From: an uncultured Massilia sp.
Lineage (GTDB): Bacteria > Pseudomonadota > Gammaproteobacteria > Burkholderiales > Burkholderiaceae
NCBI GenBank assembly: GCA_946886065.1
Contig: CAMPHU010000067.1
Coordinates: 1 to 21,366, forward strand
Direction of reading: 5' to 3'
DNA: 21,366 nucleotides
Part shown: in pieces, positions 1-7,827 of the stretch
Layout of the letters: each line of letters starts with the position of its first letter
How positions within the stretch are numbered: position 1 is the first letter of the stretch
Made by a program: the position numbers and the translations under genes
The notes under the pieces: model-generated
The model's database searches: none
What the model was told of the DNA's origin: nothing
The model's input: the letters and a program-made list of their open reading frames with translations, nothing else

Positions 1-2079
1 CCGCAGGCCCCGCGCGCCGCCGGCGAGCGCCTCGCCTGGCTGTGCCTGGCCGCCGGCCTGGCCGCCGTGTTCGCCTGGCTGCTGCAGCGCCATCTCGGCC
101 TGAACCCGGTGATCTTCGCCGACGAGTGGTACTACAGCAAGATGGCGCGCCTGATGCCGCTGGGCGAAGCGATCGTGCCTTCCTACCTCTACCTGTGGCT
201 GTTCGGCGCCAGCTCGGCCTGCGGCAGCGGCTTCCTCGATTGCGTGCGCATCGGCAACGCGCTGCTCTTCGTCGGCGCCGGCCCCTTCATCTACCTGATC
301 GGGCGCCGCGTGACGCGTCCGGCGGTGGCCGCGGCCGTTGCCCTGCTGGCCCTGCTCCTGCCGTTCAACCTGTACACGGCCCTGTTCATGCCGGAAGCCA
401 CGTATTACTTCGGCTTCCTGGTCCTGAGCTGGCTGGCCCTGAACCATCCGTCCTGGAGCGCGGCGCGCCTGGGCCTGGCCAGCGGCGCCGTGCTCGGCCT
501 GATGAGCCTGGTGAAGGTGCATGCCCTGTTCCTGCTGCCGGCCCTGTGCGTCTACCTGGCCTGCAATGCCTGGATGACCCGCGAGGCTGGCAAGCGGCGC
601 GCGGCATGGATGGCCGGCGCCCTGGCCGCGGCCGTGCTGGCGGCGTCCACTACCCTGCTAACCAAGTTCGCCATCGGCTACCTGCTGGCCGGCGCACCGG
701 CGCTGAGCCTGTTCGGCAGCTTCTACGCCAGCGCCGCCGGCTCGGGCAGCGGGCGCTCGCTGCTGTACCTGGCGCAACCCGTCTTCGTCAACGGCCGCGG
801 CCACCTGATGGTGCTGGCGCTGCTGATGCCGCTGCCGATGGCGATGCTGGCCCTGGCCCTCATCAGCGGCGCCGCCCGGCGCCAGGCCGGCGCCGCCCTC
901 AACCGACTGAGCCTGTACAGCTTCCTGATGCTGGGCTCGGCCGCCGGCCTGGCCGTGATGTACACCGCCTCGATTGCCGGCCTGGGCCCGCTGGAAGTCG
1001 TCCGCCTGCACCTGCGCTACTACAGCTTCGTGTTCCCGCTGCTGCTGCTGGTCGCCGCCGCGCCGCTCGGCGCCGGCTACCAGGCGCGCCAGCCGCGCCT
1101 GGCCTGGCTGGCGGCCGGCCTGGTGGGGGCCGCCGTGCTGGCCGCGCTGGTGCTGCTGCCGCGCTACTCGCCGACGCCCATCGACGGCCCGGAAATCGCC
1201 TCGCTCCAGCTGCAAACCTGGCAGGGCTGGACCCTGGCGGCCCTCGACCTGGCGGTGCTGCTGCTGTGGGCGGCCGGCCAGCGCCTGGCCGCGCCGCTGT
1301 TCCTGTTCGCGGCGCTGCCCTTCACCCTGGGCCTGGGCGCCATCGAAAACGACCTCTACCTGAACCAGGTGCGCAAGGACTGGCCGCCGGATGCGGCCGG
1401 CAAGATGGCCTACCAGCGCGTGCCCAAGGCCGAGCATGGCCAGATCACCGTGGCCGCCCACGGCATCATGAACATCATGCGCGCCCAGTTCCACATCGAC
1501 CACAAGGACAGCGGCATGCTGGAGCTGCCGAAGGACGCGCCGATCGACGCCTACCAGCTGCCGGCGCGCCACAAGTGGCTGCTGGTGATCGGCGCCCATG
1601 CGCTGCCGCCGGGCCAGACGACGCCGGTCGTGACGACCCCGGAGTATGCGCTGGTGCGCCTGCCGGGGGCGTTCCGGCCGATCGGGTCGCGCCACCTGTC
1701 CCAGCCCTACGGCGGCCTGGTGAGCGGCGCGGACGGCCTGTCGATCGCCGAGCCCTGGGGACGCTGGTCGACCGGGAAACAGGTGGTCCTGCATTTCGAC
1801 CGGCCGCTGCCGAAGGTGGCCGACGTCCTGCTCAAGGCCCAGGCCTACGCCGACAACACCATGCTGCCCTTCACCTTGCGCGTGGGCGGCTTCAGCATTC
1901 CCTTCCGCCTCGGTCCCAGCCTGCAGGAAGTGAAGCTGCGCGTGCACACCGACGGCGAGCAGCGCAGCCTGAGCATCGAGGTGCCGCGCCCGACCTCGCC
2001 GCGCAGCCTCGGCCAGTGGCCGGACGACCGCGCGCTGGGCATCGGCATCGCGGAAGTCAGCATCGGCGCGGGCGAGTAA
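1..2079 (+). CDS. GT39/ArnT-like membrane glycosyltransferase, 5'-truncated by the window edge
   Basis: The reading frame is open from base 1 to the TAA at 2077-2079, so the true start lies outside the window; the first in-window Met/Val-type start is near 67. The protein is polytopic, with many Leu/Ala/Val-rich helices in its first ~430 residues, followed by a soluble C-terminal part of ~220 residues. Just after the first helix there is an Asp-Glu pair (ADEWYY, codons near 118-135). This matches the catalytic acidic motif in the first periplasmic loop of GT-C enzymes such as ArnT/GT39, which transfer sugars from polyprenyl-phosphate carriers. The C-terminal domain looks like a beta-sandwich and ends in a PxSPRxLG...DxRxLGIGI pattern, which I associate with C-terminal modules of cell-surface polysaccharide enzymes. 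Expected location: inner membrane, acting on the periplasmic side. Acceptor and sugar cannot be read from the sequence. No terminator is evident before the next gene, 131 bp downstream. Confidence 0.75.
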   Translation, partial: PQAPRAAGERLAWLCLAAGLAAVFAWLLQRHLGLNPVIFADEWYYSKMARLMPLGEAIVPSYLYLWLFGASSACGSGFLDCVRIGNALLFVGAGPFIYLIGRRVTRPAVAAAVALLALLLPFNLYTALFMPEATYYFGFLVLSWLALNHPSWSAARLGLASGAVLGLMSLVKVHALFLLPALCVYLACNAWMTREAGKRRAAWMAGALAAAVLAASTTLLTKFAIGYLLAGAPALSLFGSFYASAAGSGSGRSLLYLAQPVFVNGRGHLMVLALLMPLPMAMLALALISGAARRQAGAALNRLSLYSFLMLGSAAGLAVMYTASIAGLGPLEVVRLHLRYYSFVFPLLLLVAAAPLGAGYQARQPRLAWLAAGLVGAAVLAALVLLPRYSPTPIDGPEIASLQLQTWQGWTLAALDLAVLLLWAAGQRLAAPLFLFAALPFTLGLGAIENDLYLNQVRKDWPPDAAGKMAYQRVPKAEHGQITVAAHGIMNIMRAQFHIDHKDSGMLELPKDAPIDAYQLPARHKWLLVIGAHALPPGQTTPVVTTPEYALVRLPGAFRPIGSRHLSQPYGGLVSGADGLSIAEPWGRWSTGKQVVLHFDRPLPKVADVLLKAQAYADNTMLPFTLRVGGFSIPFRLGPSLQEVKLRVHTDGEQRSLSIEVPRPTSPRSLGQWPDDRALGIGIAEVSIGAGE

Positions 2080-2197
2080 GCGTCACGGCCGGTGTAAGCG
2101 GCGAGGCGCCGAGGCGCGCCCCGGCCGGGCGTGGCCTGTGTGCGCTCACGAACGGAGGCGCGCGTGGCGAAGCTCTAGAGTGGAGGCCAAAGCCTGC

Positions 2198-2202
2198 AAG
2201 GA
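2198..2202 (+). promoter_or_regulatory. Ribosome binding site fixing the start of the LOV kinase
   Basis: AAGGA lies 8 nt upstream of the ATG at 2211. The same frame is open far upstream, back to about 42, because of high GC content. This site, together with the overlap of the upstream part with the glycosyltransferase gene, shows that 2211 is the real start. Confidence 0.7.
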
Positions 2203-2210
2203 TTGCGCCC

Positions 2211-3902
2211 ATGGTACTCGGACCCGAAAAAGACGATACGCTCAAAAAACCGCTCGACGTGCAGGGCAGCGGCCAGAGCATGGGCGTGCCGGCCGCCGGC
2301 GACATCGAGGGCAATGCGGTCCATCCGCTGGGCAATCCGGGCGTCAGGCACTGGCAGGCCAGCTACATCGACCATGGCGGCCTGGAAGAGCGCGGCAACA
2401 TCTTCTTCGCCGCGGTCGAGATGACCCGCATGCCGATGGTGGTGACCGACCCGCGCAGGGAAGACAATCCGGTTGTCTTCGCCAACAACGCCTTCTTCGA
2501 CCTCACCGGCTACGAAGAGAAGGACGTCCTGGGCCGCAATTGCCGCTTCCTGCAGGGTCCCGACACCGATCCCGCCACCGTGGCCGAAGTGCGCCAGGCG
2601 GTGGCGGAACAGCGCGCGGTCGCGGTCGACATCCTGAACTACAAGGCCGACGGCACGCCTTTCTGGAACGCGCTGTTCCTGGGGCCGATCTTCGACCAGG
2701 ACGGCACCCTGCTGCATTTCTTCGCCTCGCAGATGGACATCACCGAGCGCCGCTCCCACCAGGAGTCCTACCTGCAATCGCAGAAGATGGAAGCGATCGG
2801 CCAGCTCTCGGCCGGCATGGCGCACGATTTCAACAACCTGCTGCAGGTCATCAACGGCAACCTCGAGGTGGCCGTGATCGGCGCGGGGCCGGGCAGCCGC
2901 GCGCTGGAACCGATCCGGCGCGCCCAGCGCGCCACCATGCAGGCCGGTAAGCTCACCCAGCAGCTGCTGAGCTTTGCACGCAAGCAGCGCCTGGAGCCGC
3001 GCAGCCTGAGCCTGAACAGCCTGGTGGTCGAATTCTCGGACATGCTGGTGCGCACCCTGGGCGATACGCTCGAACTGCGTCTCGACCTGCGGCCGGGCCT
3101 GCCCTCCTGCACGGTCGATCCGACCTACCTCGAGATGGCCCTGCTCAACGTGGTGATCAATGCGCGCGACGCCATGCCGCGCGGCGGCACGGTCACGGTC
3201 GGCACCGCCGTGCTGGCGCCCGAGGGGCGCCGCCTCCTCAAGCTGCCGGACGGCGAGTATGTCTGCATCTGCGTGCTCGACGAGGGCGAAGGCATGACCG
3301 AAGACGTGCGGCGCCGCGCCACCGAGCCCTTCTTCACCACCAAGGGACCAGGCACCGGCCTGGGGCTGGCGATGGTGCACGGCTTCGTGCAGCAGTCGCG
3401 CGGCAAGCTCGACATCGAAAGCGAGCCCGGCAAGGGCACCCAGGTGCGCATGGTGTTTCCGGTCAGCGAGCAGGCCCGGGCCGGCGCGGACGAAAGCGAT
3501 GCCGCGCAGTCCCCGGTGCGGCCGCAGGGCAGCGCTTGCCACATCCTGGTGGTCGAGGACAACGACGACGTGCGCGAACTGGCGGAGAGCATGCTGGCCA
3601 TGGCCGGCTACCGGGTGCTGTGCGCCCCCAGCGGCGAGCGCGCCCTGGCCCTGCTCGACAGCGGCGTGCAGGTGGACCTGCTGTTCACCGACGTGATCAT
3701 GCCGGGCGGCATGAACGGACTGCAGCTGATCGACAAGGCGCGCCAGATGCGGCCGGGCCTGCCGGTGCTGGCGACCACCGGCTACATGGATGAGCTGCCC
3801 GGACGCGGTGCGCGCGGCGAAGGCCTGGACGTGCTGGCCAAGCCCTATCACCACCAGGAACTGCTGGACCGGATCAAGACGGCGCTGAAGCGGGCGCCCT
3901 GA
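2211..3902 (+). CDS. LOV-domain hybrid sensor histidine kinase/response regulator (predicted blue-light receptor)
   Basis: 563 residues, predicted soluble, with no membrane segment. Order: LOV/PAS domain (about 65-180), HisKA dimerisation domain with the phospho-acceptor His205 in GMAHDFNN, HATPase domain (N box NVVINARDAM, G boxes DEGEGM and GTGLGL, to about 425), and a C-terminal receiver (about 443-560) with acidic pair Glu449/Asp450 and predicted phospho-acceptor Asp494 (LLFTDVIMP). The PAS domain carries the LOV signature GRNCRFLQ: Cys111 is the expected flavin-adduct cysteine, and Asn143, Asn153 and Gln174 fall at the spacings (+32, +42, +63) of flavin-contacting residues in plant LOV2 domains. 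Known for the family: blue light forms a Cys-FMN adduct that changes kinase activity. Inferred: light controls autophosphorylation at His205 and transfer to the attached receiver. No output domain is fused, so a separate phosphotransfer or regulator partner must exist elsewhere. It converges on rhlE across a shared terminator. Confidence 0.93.
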   Translation: MVLGPEKDDTLKKPLDVQGSGQSMGVPAAGDIEGNAVHPLGNPGVRHWQASYIDHGGLEERGNIFFAAVEMTRMPMVVTDPRREDNPVVFANNAFFDLTGYEEKDVLGRNCRFLQGPDTDPATVAEVRQAVAEQRAVAVDILNYKADGTPFWNALFLGPIFDQDGTLLHFFASQMDITERRSHQESYLQSQKMEAIGQLSAGMAHDFNNLLQVINGNLEVAVIGAGPGSRALEPIRRAQRATMQAGKLTQQLLSFARKQRLEPRSLSLNSLVVEFSDMLVRTLGDTLELRLDLRPGLPSCTVDPTYLEMALLNVVINARDAMPRGGTVTVGTAVLAPEGRRLLKLPDGEYVCICVLDEGEGMTEDVRRRATEPFFTTKGPGTGLGLAMVHGFVQQSRGKLDIESEPGKGTQVRMVFPVSEQARAGADESDAAQSPVRPQGSACHILVVEDNDDVRELAESMLAMAGYRVLCAPSGERALALLDSGVQVDLLFTDVIMPGGMNGLQLIDKARQMRPGLPVLATTGYMDELPGRGARGEGLDVLAKPYHHQELLDRIKTALKRAP

Positions 3903-3937
3903 GCTGCCGCAGCCGCCGCCCCTGCCCGCCGCAAACA

Positions 3938-3972
3938 CAAAGGGCCGGGATGCATCGCACCCCGGCCCTTTG
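3938..3972. terminator. Bidirectional hairpin terminator between convergent genes
   Basis: A perfect 12-bp stem (CAAAGGGCCGGG at 3938-3949 and its complement at 3961-3972) encloses an 11-nt loop. The A-rich left flank and the stem's own AAA/TTT ends give a short U tract in both directions. It lies between the kinase stop (3902) and the rhlE stop (3989), so it probably ends both transcripts. Confidence 0.8.
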
Positions 3973-3988
3973 ATTCATTGCGCGGCGC

Positions 3989-5491
3989 TTACTGCTTCGG
4001 CACGCCGCCCAGCAGGAAAGCCAGCTTCTGCTTGGCCGGCTTGGCCTGGCCCACCGGCGCCGTTGCGGCGTCCTTGCGCGGCGCGCTGCTTGGCTCGTAG
4101 GGTTTGAGGAACCAGGGATCGACCTTCTCGCGGCGCGGGCCCGGGCCGCCCATGCCGGTGCGCGGCGGCCGTGCGCCGTAGCCGGCGCCAGGCGCTGCCG
4201 AGGCCGGCGTGAACTCGTCGCTGCGGCGGCCGCGGCGCTCGCTGTCGCGCGGACGCGCCGACGGCGGCGCGAAGCCGCTCAGCTCGCCGCGCGGGATGGT
4301 CTGCTTGATCAGCTTCTCGATGTCGCTCAGCAGGCGCTCGTCCTTGTCCGAATACACCGACAGCGCGTCGCCCGAGGCGCCGGCGCGGCCGGTACGGCCG
4401 ATACGGTGCACGTAGTCCTCGGCGTTGTACGGCAGGTCGAAGTTGATCACGCAAGGCAGGTCGGAAATGTCCAGGCCGCGCGCGGCGACGTCGGTCGCCA
4501 CCAGCACCTCGACCTCGCCCTTCTTGAAGGCGTCGAGGGCGGCCATGCGCTCCTGCTGGGTCTTGTCGCCATGGATGGCCGAGGCCTTGATGCCGCGCTG
4601 CTCCAGGTGGCGCGACAGGCGCGAGGCGCCGATCTTGGTGTTCGAGAACACGATCACCTGCTTCAGCTCGCGCTGGCGGATCAGGTGCTCGACCACGTCG
4701 CGCTTGAGCTCTTCGTCGACCTTGTAGACCACCTGGCTGACCTTGTCGGCGGTGGCGTTGCTGCGCGCGACCTCGATCGTGACCGGGTCGGTCAGGAAGG
4801 TGTTGGCCAGCTTCTTGATCTCGGGCGAGAAGGTGGCCGAGAACATCAGGTTCTGGCGCTTCTTGGGCAGCAGGTTGATGATGCGCTGCAGGTCCGGCAG
4901 GAAGCCCATGTCGAGCATGCGGTCGGCTTCGTCCATGACCAGCATCTGCACCTGGGCCAGGCTGATGTTCTTCTGCTCGACGTGGTCGAGCAGGCGGCCG
5001 GGGGTGGCGATCACGATCTCGACGCCGCGGCGCAAGGTCTCGGTCTGCGGCTTCATGTCCATGCCGCCGAACACCACGGTCGAGCGCAGCGGCGTGTGGC
5101 GCGAATAGGCCGCGACGTTGTCGGCCACCTGGACCGCCAGTTCGCGGGTCGGGGTCAGCACCAGGGCGCGCACCGGATGGCGCGCCGGCGACATGCTGGC
5201 GTTGGCGTGGGCCATCAGCAGCTGGATGATCGGGAGCGAGAAGCCGGCGGTCTTGCCGGTGCCGGTCTGGGCCGCGCCCATGACGTCGCGGCCCTTCAGC
5301 ACCACGGGGATCGCCTGGGCCTGGATCGGGGTCGGATGGACATAGCCCTGGTCCGAGAGCGCGCGCAGGATGTCCGGCGCCAGGCCGAAGTCGGCGAAGC
5401 GCACGGCCGGCTGCTCGGCCGCGGCGGCGCTCACGGGAGCCGCTGCGACTTCATTATTGTTCGGTGTGTCAGACATGTTCTTTTCGGGCAT
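3989..5491 (-). CDS. rhlE: ATP-dependent RNA helicase RhlE (DEAD-box)
   Basis: 500 residues with all core helicase motifs in order: Q motif region (about 33-62, FGL...PTPIQAQAIP), Walker A AQTGTGKT (74-81), PTRELA (114-119), TPGR (163-166), DEAD (187-190), SAT (218-220), ARGLD (337-341) and HRIGRTGR (362-369). The final ~100 residues are a Gly/Arg/Pro-rich, low-complexity basic tail, as is usual for RhlE-type proteins, where it aids RNA binding. Family role: ATP-driven remodelling of structured RNA in ribosome maturation and mRNA decay, often induced by cold. The first ATG gives MPEKNMSDT; the second ATG, five codons in (5476), is an equally good or better start, since AAAAGAA lies just before it and no clear ribosome binding site precedes the first. 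About 280 bp without a gene lie upstream, room for a long leader. Confidence 0.95.
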   Translation of the reverse strand: MPEKNMSDTPNNNEVAAAPVSAAAAEQPAVRFADFGLAPDILRALSDQGYVHPTPIQAQAIPVVLKGRDVMGAAQTGTGKTAGFSLPIIQLLMAHANASMSPARHPVRALVLTPTRELAVQVADNVAAYSRHTPLRSTVVFGGMDMKPQTETLRRGVEIVIATPGRLLDHVEQKNISLAQVQMLVMDEADRMLDMGFLPDLQRIINLLPKKRQNLMFSATFSPEIKKLANTFLTDPVTIEVARSNATADKVSQVVYKVDEELKRDVVEHLIRQRELKQVIVFSNTKIGASRLSRHLEQRGIKASAIHGDKTQQERMAALDAFKKGEVEVLVATDVAARGLDISDLPCVINFDLPYNAEDYVHRIGRTGRAGASGDALSVYSDKDERLLSDIEKLIKQTIPRGELSGFAPPSARPRDSERRGRRSDEFTPASAAPGAGYGARPPRTGMGGPGPRREKVDPWFLKPYEPSSAPRKDAATAPVGQAKPAKQKLAFLLGGVPKQ

Positions 5492-5677
5492 TCATTGGTT
5501 CAGCTCTACGGCCCCGGCTGCTGGCAGCCGGCGCGCGCGATACAAGCTCCTGATGGGAAACGGCGATGGCCGCTGGGCGGCGCGCCGCCGGATGGCGCAC
5601 GGCAAGGGCAGCGTCATCTGGCGGCATTTGCCGGACAACACGCCAGATACACGCACGTAGAGGCACTTTTAGCGGGT

Positions 5678-5700
5678 GACACGATACCTGAAATCGTGTC
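5678..5700. repeat. Perfect inverted repeat in the rhlE upstream region
   Basis: GACACGAT (5678-5685) and ATCGTGTC (5693-5700) form a perfect 8-bp inverted repeat around a 7-nt spacer (ACCTGAA). It lies about 190 bp before rhlE and about 70 bp after the stop of the anti-sigma-like gene. No T run follows on either strand, so it is a poor intrinsic terminator. An operator or an RNA hairpin in the rhlE leader is as likely. A weaker hairpin (CTGTT/AACAG, 5717-5731) sits beside it. The rest of 5492-5768 shows nothing I can name. Confidence 0.5.
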
Positions 5701-5768
5701 CCCTGTATATGCCGTCCTGTTTTCTGAACAGTTTGTCAATGGAAAGCAATCATGGCGCGCTTGCCTGC

Positions 5769-6509
5769 TCATGGCTTCCAGCCGCGCTGCTGGGCCGCGC
5801 GCTCGGCCACCGGATCGAGGGTGGAGCCGGTGCTGCGCTGCTCGATGGCGTCCTGCACCGCCTGCGGCAGCACGCTGCCGTCCAGGTAGGCGGCGCCGGC
5901 CTGTCCTTCGGCCAGCACGGGAATGGTCCAGCGCCCGCGGCTGCGGCAGGCCAGGCCGGCGGTGGTGTCGACCACGAAGCTGCGGCAATACGCCCCGTCG
6001 CGGGCGACGAACGTCACGCCGATGCGCACCCCGTTCTCGGAAGGCCCCGGGCTGGCCAGCTGCTGGCCCAGGGCGTCCAGCAGCTTGCCGCGCGCCACCA
6101 GCGCGCCCTCGCTGTCGACCAGGGTCACCATGCCCGGATCGTCGCCCAGGGTGCGCCAGCCGAGGCCGCCGATCAGGATGCCGGCGGCCAGGGCGCCCAC
6201 CACGGCCGCCCAGTGCCTGCGGGTCCAGGCTCCCTGGCCCGGCGGCGGATGCGGCACGGCCCGGCCCGGGCGCAGGGCGTCCAGGTGCACCACCTTGGCC
6301 CCGCCGGGCGGCAGCTGCCGCTGCGGCTGGCTGGAGCCGTCGTGGCCGTTGGCCGAGACCCCGATCATCCGGCTGTGCCGCGCCCGGTGCTGGGCGACGC
6401 GCGCCGCCAGCACGGGATCGGCGCCCATGGCGCGTTCGACCGCGGCGCGCGCCGGTTCGGCAAGTTCACCATTGATGTACGCGATGAGAAGATCGTCCGA
6501 GAATTTCAT
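5769..6509 (-). CDS. Anti-sigma-factor-like single-pass membrane protein
   Basis: 246 residues. The N-terminus (MKFSDDLLIAYINGEL, then a helix rich in Ala/Glu/Arg to about 50) resembles the cytoplasmic anti-sigma domain of RskA/RsiW-like and FecR-like proteins, but without the His-x3-Cys-x2-Cys zinc motif. A proline-rich linker (about 65-95) leads to one membrane helix (about 100-118), then a periplasmic domain (about 120-246) with two cysteines, Cys175 and Cys188, that could pair. The expected role is to hold an ECF sigma factor at the inner membrane. However, no sigma factor gene adjoins it: the gene 29 bp upstream encodes a LON-domain protein, probably in the same operon. The ribosome binding site is weak. 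The fold assignment rests on pattern resemblance only; a general membrane-anchored regulator is the alternative. Confidence 0.6.
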   Translation of the reverse strand: MKFSDDLLIAYINGELAEPARAAVERAMGADPVLAARVAQHRARHSRMIGVSANGHDGSSQPQRQLPPGGAKVVHLDALRPGRAVPHPPPGQGAWTRRHWAAVVGALAAGILIGGLGWRTLGDDPGMVTLVDSEGALVARGKLLDALGQQLASPGPSENGVRIGVTFVARDGAYCRSFVVDTTAGLACRSRGRWTIPVLAEGQAGAAYLDGSVLPQAVQDAIEQRSTGSTLDPVAERAAQQRGWKP

Positions 6510-6538
6510 GCCAGCGCGCTACCCGTGGTTGATGCGTT

Positions 6539-7159
6539 CTAGGAAGTGATCAATCCATGCTCGTCGAGCACGTCATGCAGCAGCTCCAGCCGGATGACGG
6601 GGTTGTCGAGCATGAGCATCTGGTGCTTCTGCTGGTTGGGCAGCGGCAGCAGTTCGCACCAGCGGTTCGCCACCCAGCCGCAATCCTCGAGCCGGAACGG
6701 CGGCTGCACCGGCCAGCGGTGCTGGGGCACGTCGTGCAGGGAAGCGAGCACGCGGTCGAGCGCGTCGGCCGCGCCCTGCAGTTCGGAGGGCACGGGCACC
6801 TCGTGGTCGTCCTCGACCAGCTCGGCCTCGGCCATCCACAGGCCATTGATGCGCTGTTCGGCGGTGACGACGGAAAAGCGCGAGCCGCCGCGGCACAGCA
6901 CCTGCAGCAGGCCCGGCGTGGTGGCCGTGGTCTCGGTGACCGAGGCCACGGTGCCGGCGGCAACGAAGCGCTCCTGTTCCGCCCCGGGCCGGCGCACTTC
7001 GTGGCCCTGGGTCAGCAGCACCACCCCGAACGGCGTCTCGTCGAGCAGGCAGCGGCTGATCATGTCGAGGTAGCGGACCTCGAACACCTGCAGCGGCAGC
7101 ACCCCGTCCGGAAACAGTACCGTACTGAGCGGGAACAGTGGCATGGAAATCGTCGACAT
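6539..7159 (-). CDS. LON peptidase substrate-binding-domain protein
   Basis: 206 residues from the ATG at 7159. The N-terminus (PLFPLSTVLFPDGVLPLQVFE) followed by RYLDMI...FGVVLL is the classic start of the LON N-terminal/substrate-binding domain (PF02190), which covers nearly all of the protein. There is no ATPase or protease domain, so this is the stand-alone form found in many proteobacteria; its function is not established and peptide or protein binding is assumed. The frame extends back to a GTG at 7198, giving 13 more residues of unlike composition. GGGAG lies immediately before the chosen ATG, which is closer than normal, and a further ATG at 7144 is possible, so the start is uncertain. 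The anti-sigma-like gene follows 29 bp downstream. Confidence 0.88.
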   Translation of the reverse strand: MSTISMPLFPLSTVLFPDGVLPLQVFEVRYLDMISRCLLDETPFGVVLLTQGHEVRRPGAEQERFVAAGTVASVTETTATTPGLLQVLCRGGSRFSVVTAEQRINGLWMAEAELVEDDHEVPVPSELQGAADALDRVLASLHDVPQHRWPVQPPFRLEDCGWVANRWCELLPLPNQQKHQMLMLDNPVIRLELLHDVLDEHGLITS

Positions 7160-7286
7160 ACTCCCATGATGACAGAATCGAGAGCGGAACGGGAGCACGA
7201 TTGCGGGGCGGCGCGAGCCTGCGCCATGGGGCGCGCCGCGGGGTCCGGCGCAGCCCCCGCATGCTGCTTTCCGCCCGCCCCTGTCC

Positions 7287-7769
7287 TCAGGTTTCGGGGG
7301 CCCGCAGCGGCAGGTAGCGCACCGCCTGGGCCAGGTTGTCGAGGCGCCAGCGCAGGCGCTCCCAGCCCGGATCGGGCGAGGCCAGCACCCGCACCCGCAC
7401 GCTGCCGCCGGCCACCGCCGGACAGGCGAACACGAACTCGCCCTCTTCCTCGAAAGGCAGGCGGAACTCGCGCCCGGGTGCGACGTCGACCGGGCCGAAG
7501 GCCAGCGGCGCGCTGTCGCGGTTGCGCAGCAGCAGCACGTCGCGCACCCCGCGCGTCAGGCGGATCTCGTCCGGCACCTGCAGGCCGGCGCCGCGCACTG
7601 CGCCGCGCGGCACCTCGAGCAGCAGCTCGTGGCTGCCGCCGCCGAGCGGGGCCAGCGCGCCCCACAGCAGGCCCAGCACGAGCCCGGCCGCCAGGCCGGC
7701 CAGCGGCCAGTGGCGCCGCACGCCGGGAGGAAGGGCCGCCATCATGCCGGCGCGCCATGCGAATAACAT
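7287..7769 (-). CDS. Membrane-anchored cupredoxin-like protein of unknown function
   Basis: 160 residues. A basic N-terminus is followed by one hydrophobic helix (about 22-42), so it is an uncleaved anchor or a signal sequence. The remainder reads as a small beta-sandwich: a segment with DEIRLTRGVRDVLLLRNRDS followed by REFRLPFEEEGEFVFACP, the layout of cupredoxin/CuoxB-like domains. The usual blue-copper ligand set (His, Cys, His, Met) is not present: a single Cys sits in FACP, with no histidine near it. Copper binding is therefore unlikely and the fold assignment is tentative. Alternative in-frame starts exist at 7745 and 7742. It is transcribed divergently from the CHASE kinase across 167 bp, and might be its co-regulated partner (inference). 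Confidence 0.55.
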   Translation of the reverse strand: MLFAWRAGMMAALPPGVRRHWPLAGLAAGLVLGLLWGALAPLGGGSHELLLEVPRGAVRGAGLQVPDEIRLTRGVRDVLLLRNRDSAPLAFGPVDVAPGREFRLPFEEEGEFVFACPAVAGGSVRVRVLASPDPGWERLRWRLDNLAQAVRYLPLRAPET

Positions 7770-7786
7770 CGTTTCAATTCAAAAAG

Positions 7787-7814
7787 TTGCATCACGTAAA
7801 CATGCTGTCATAAT
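7787..7814 (+). promoter_or_regulatory. Candidate sigma-70 promoter for the CHASE kinase
   Basis: TTGCAT (7787-7792), 16 bp, CATAAT (7809-7814; 5/6 to consensus), in an AT-rich island within otherwise GC-rich DNA. The predicted start near 7821 would give a leader of about 115 nt. Confidence 0.45.
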
Positions 7815-7827
7815 ACTTCATTGTCAA
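7799..7827 (-). promoter_or_regulatory. Candidate sigma-70 promoter for the cupredoxin-like gene
   Basis: On the minus strand, a perfect TTGACA (7827-7822) is followed after 17 bp by CATGTT (7804-7799, 3/6). It overlaps the opposing candidate promoter, so the two genes could compete for polymerase. Confidence 0.35.

Noticed and set aside
42..2210. Upstream in-frame extension of the LOV kinase to a ~1286-residue protein
   Set aside because: This part overlaps the glycosyltransferase in another frame, reads as Arg/Pro/Ala-rich nonsense, and a proper ribosome binding site fixes the start at 2211.
2080..2210. GC-rich palindromic stretches between the glycosyltransferase and the LOV kinase as a terminator
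   Set aside because: Stems are imperfect, loops long and there is no T run; such palindromes are expected by chance at this GC content.
2175..3938. 587-residue open frame on the minus strand
   Set aside because: It is antisense to the LOV kinase and runs into the terminator hairpin. No family resemblance.
5734..5739. Perfect TTGACA on the minus strand upstream of rhlE
   Set aside because: No -10-like hexamer lies 16-18 bp downstream (the nearest TATACA is 24 bp away), so I do not call a promoter.
4406..6475. 689-residue plus-strand open frame
   Set aside because: It is antisense to rhlE and the anti-sigma-like gene, with low-complexity His/Gln/Arg/Pro composition and no motifs.
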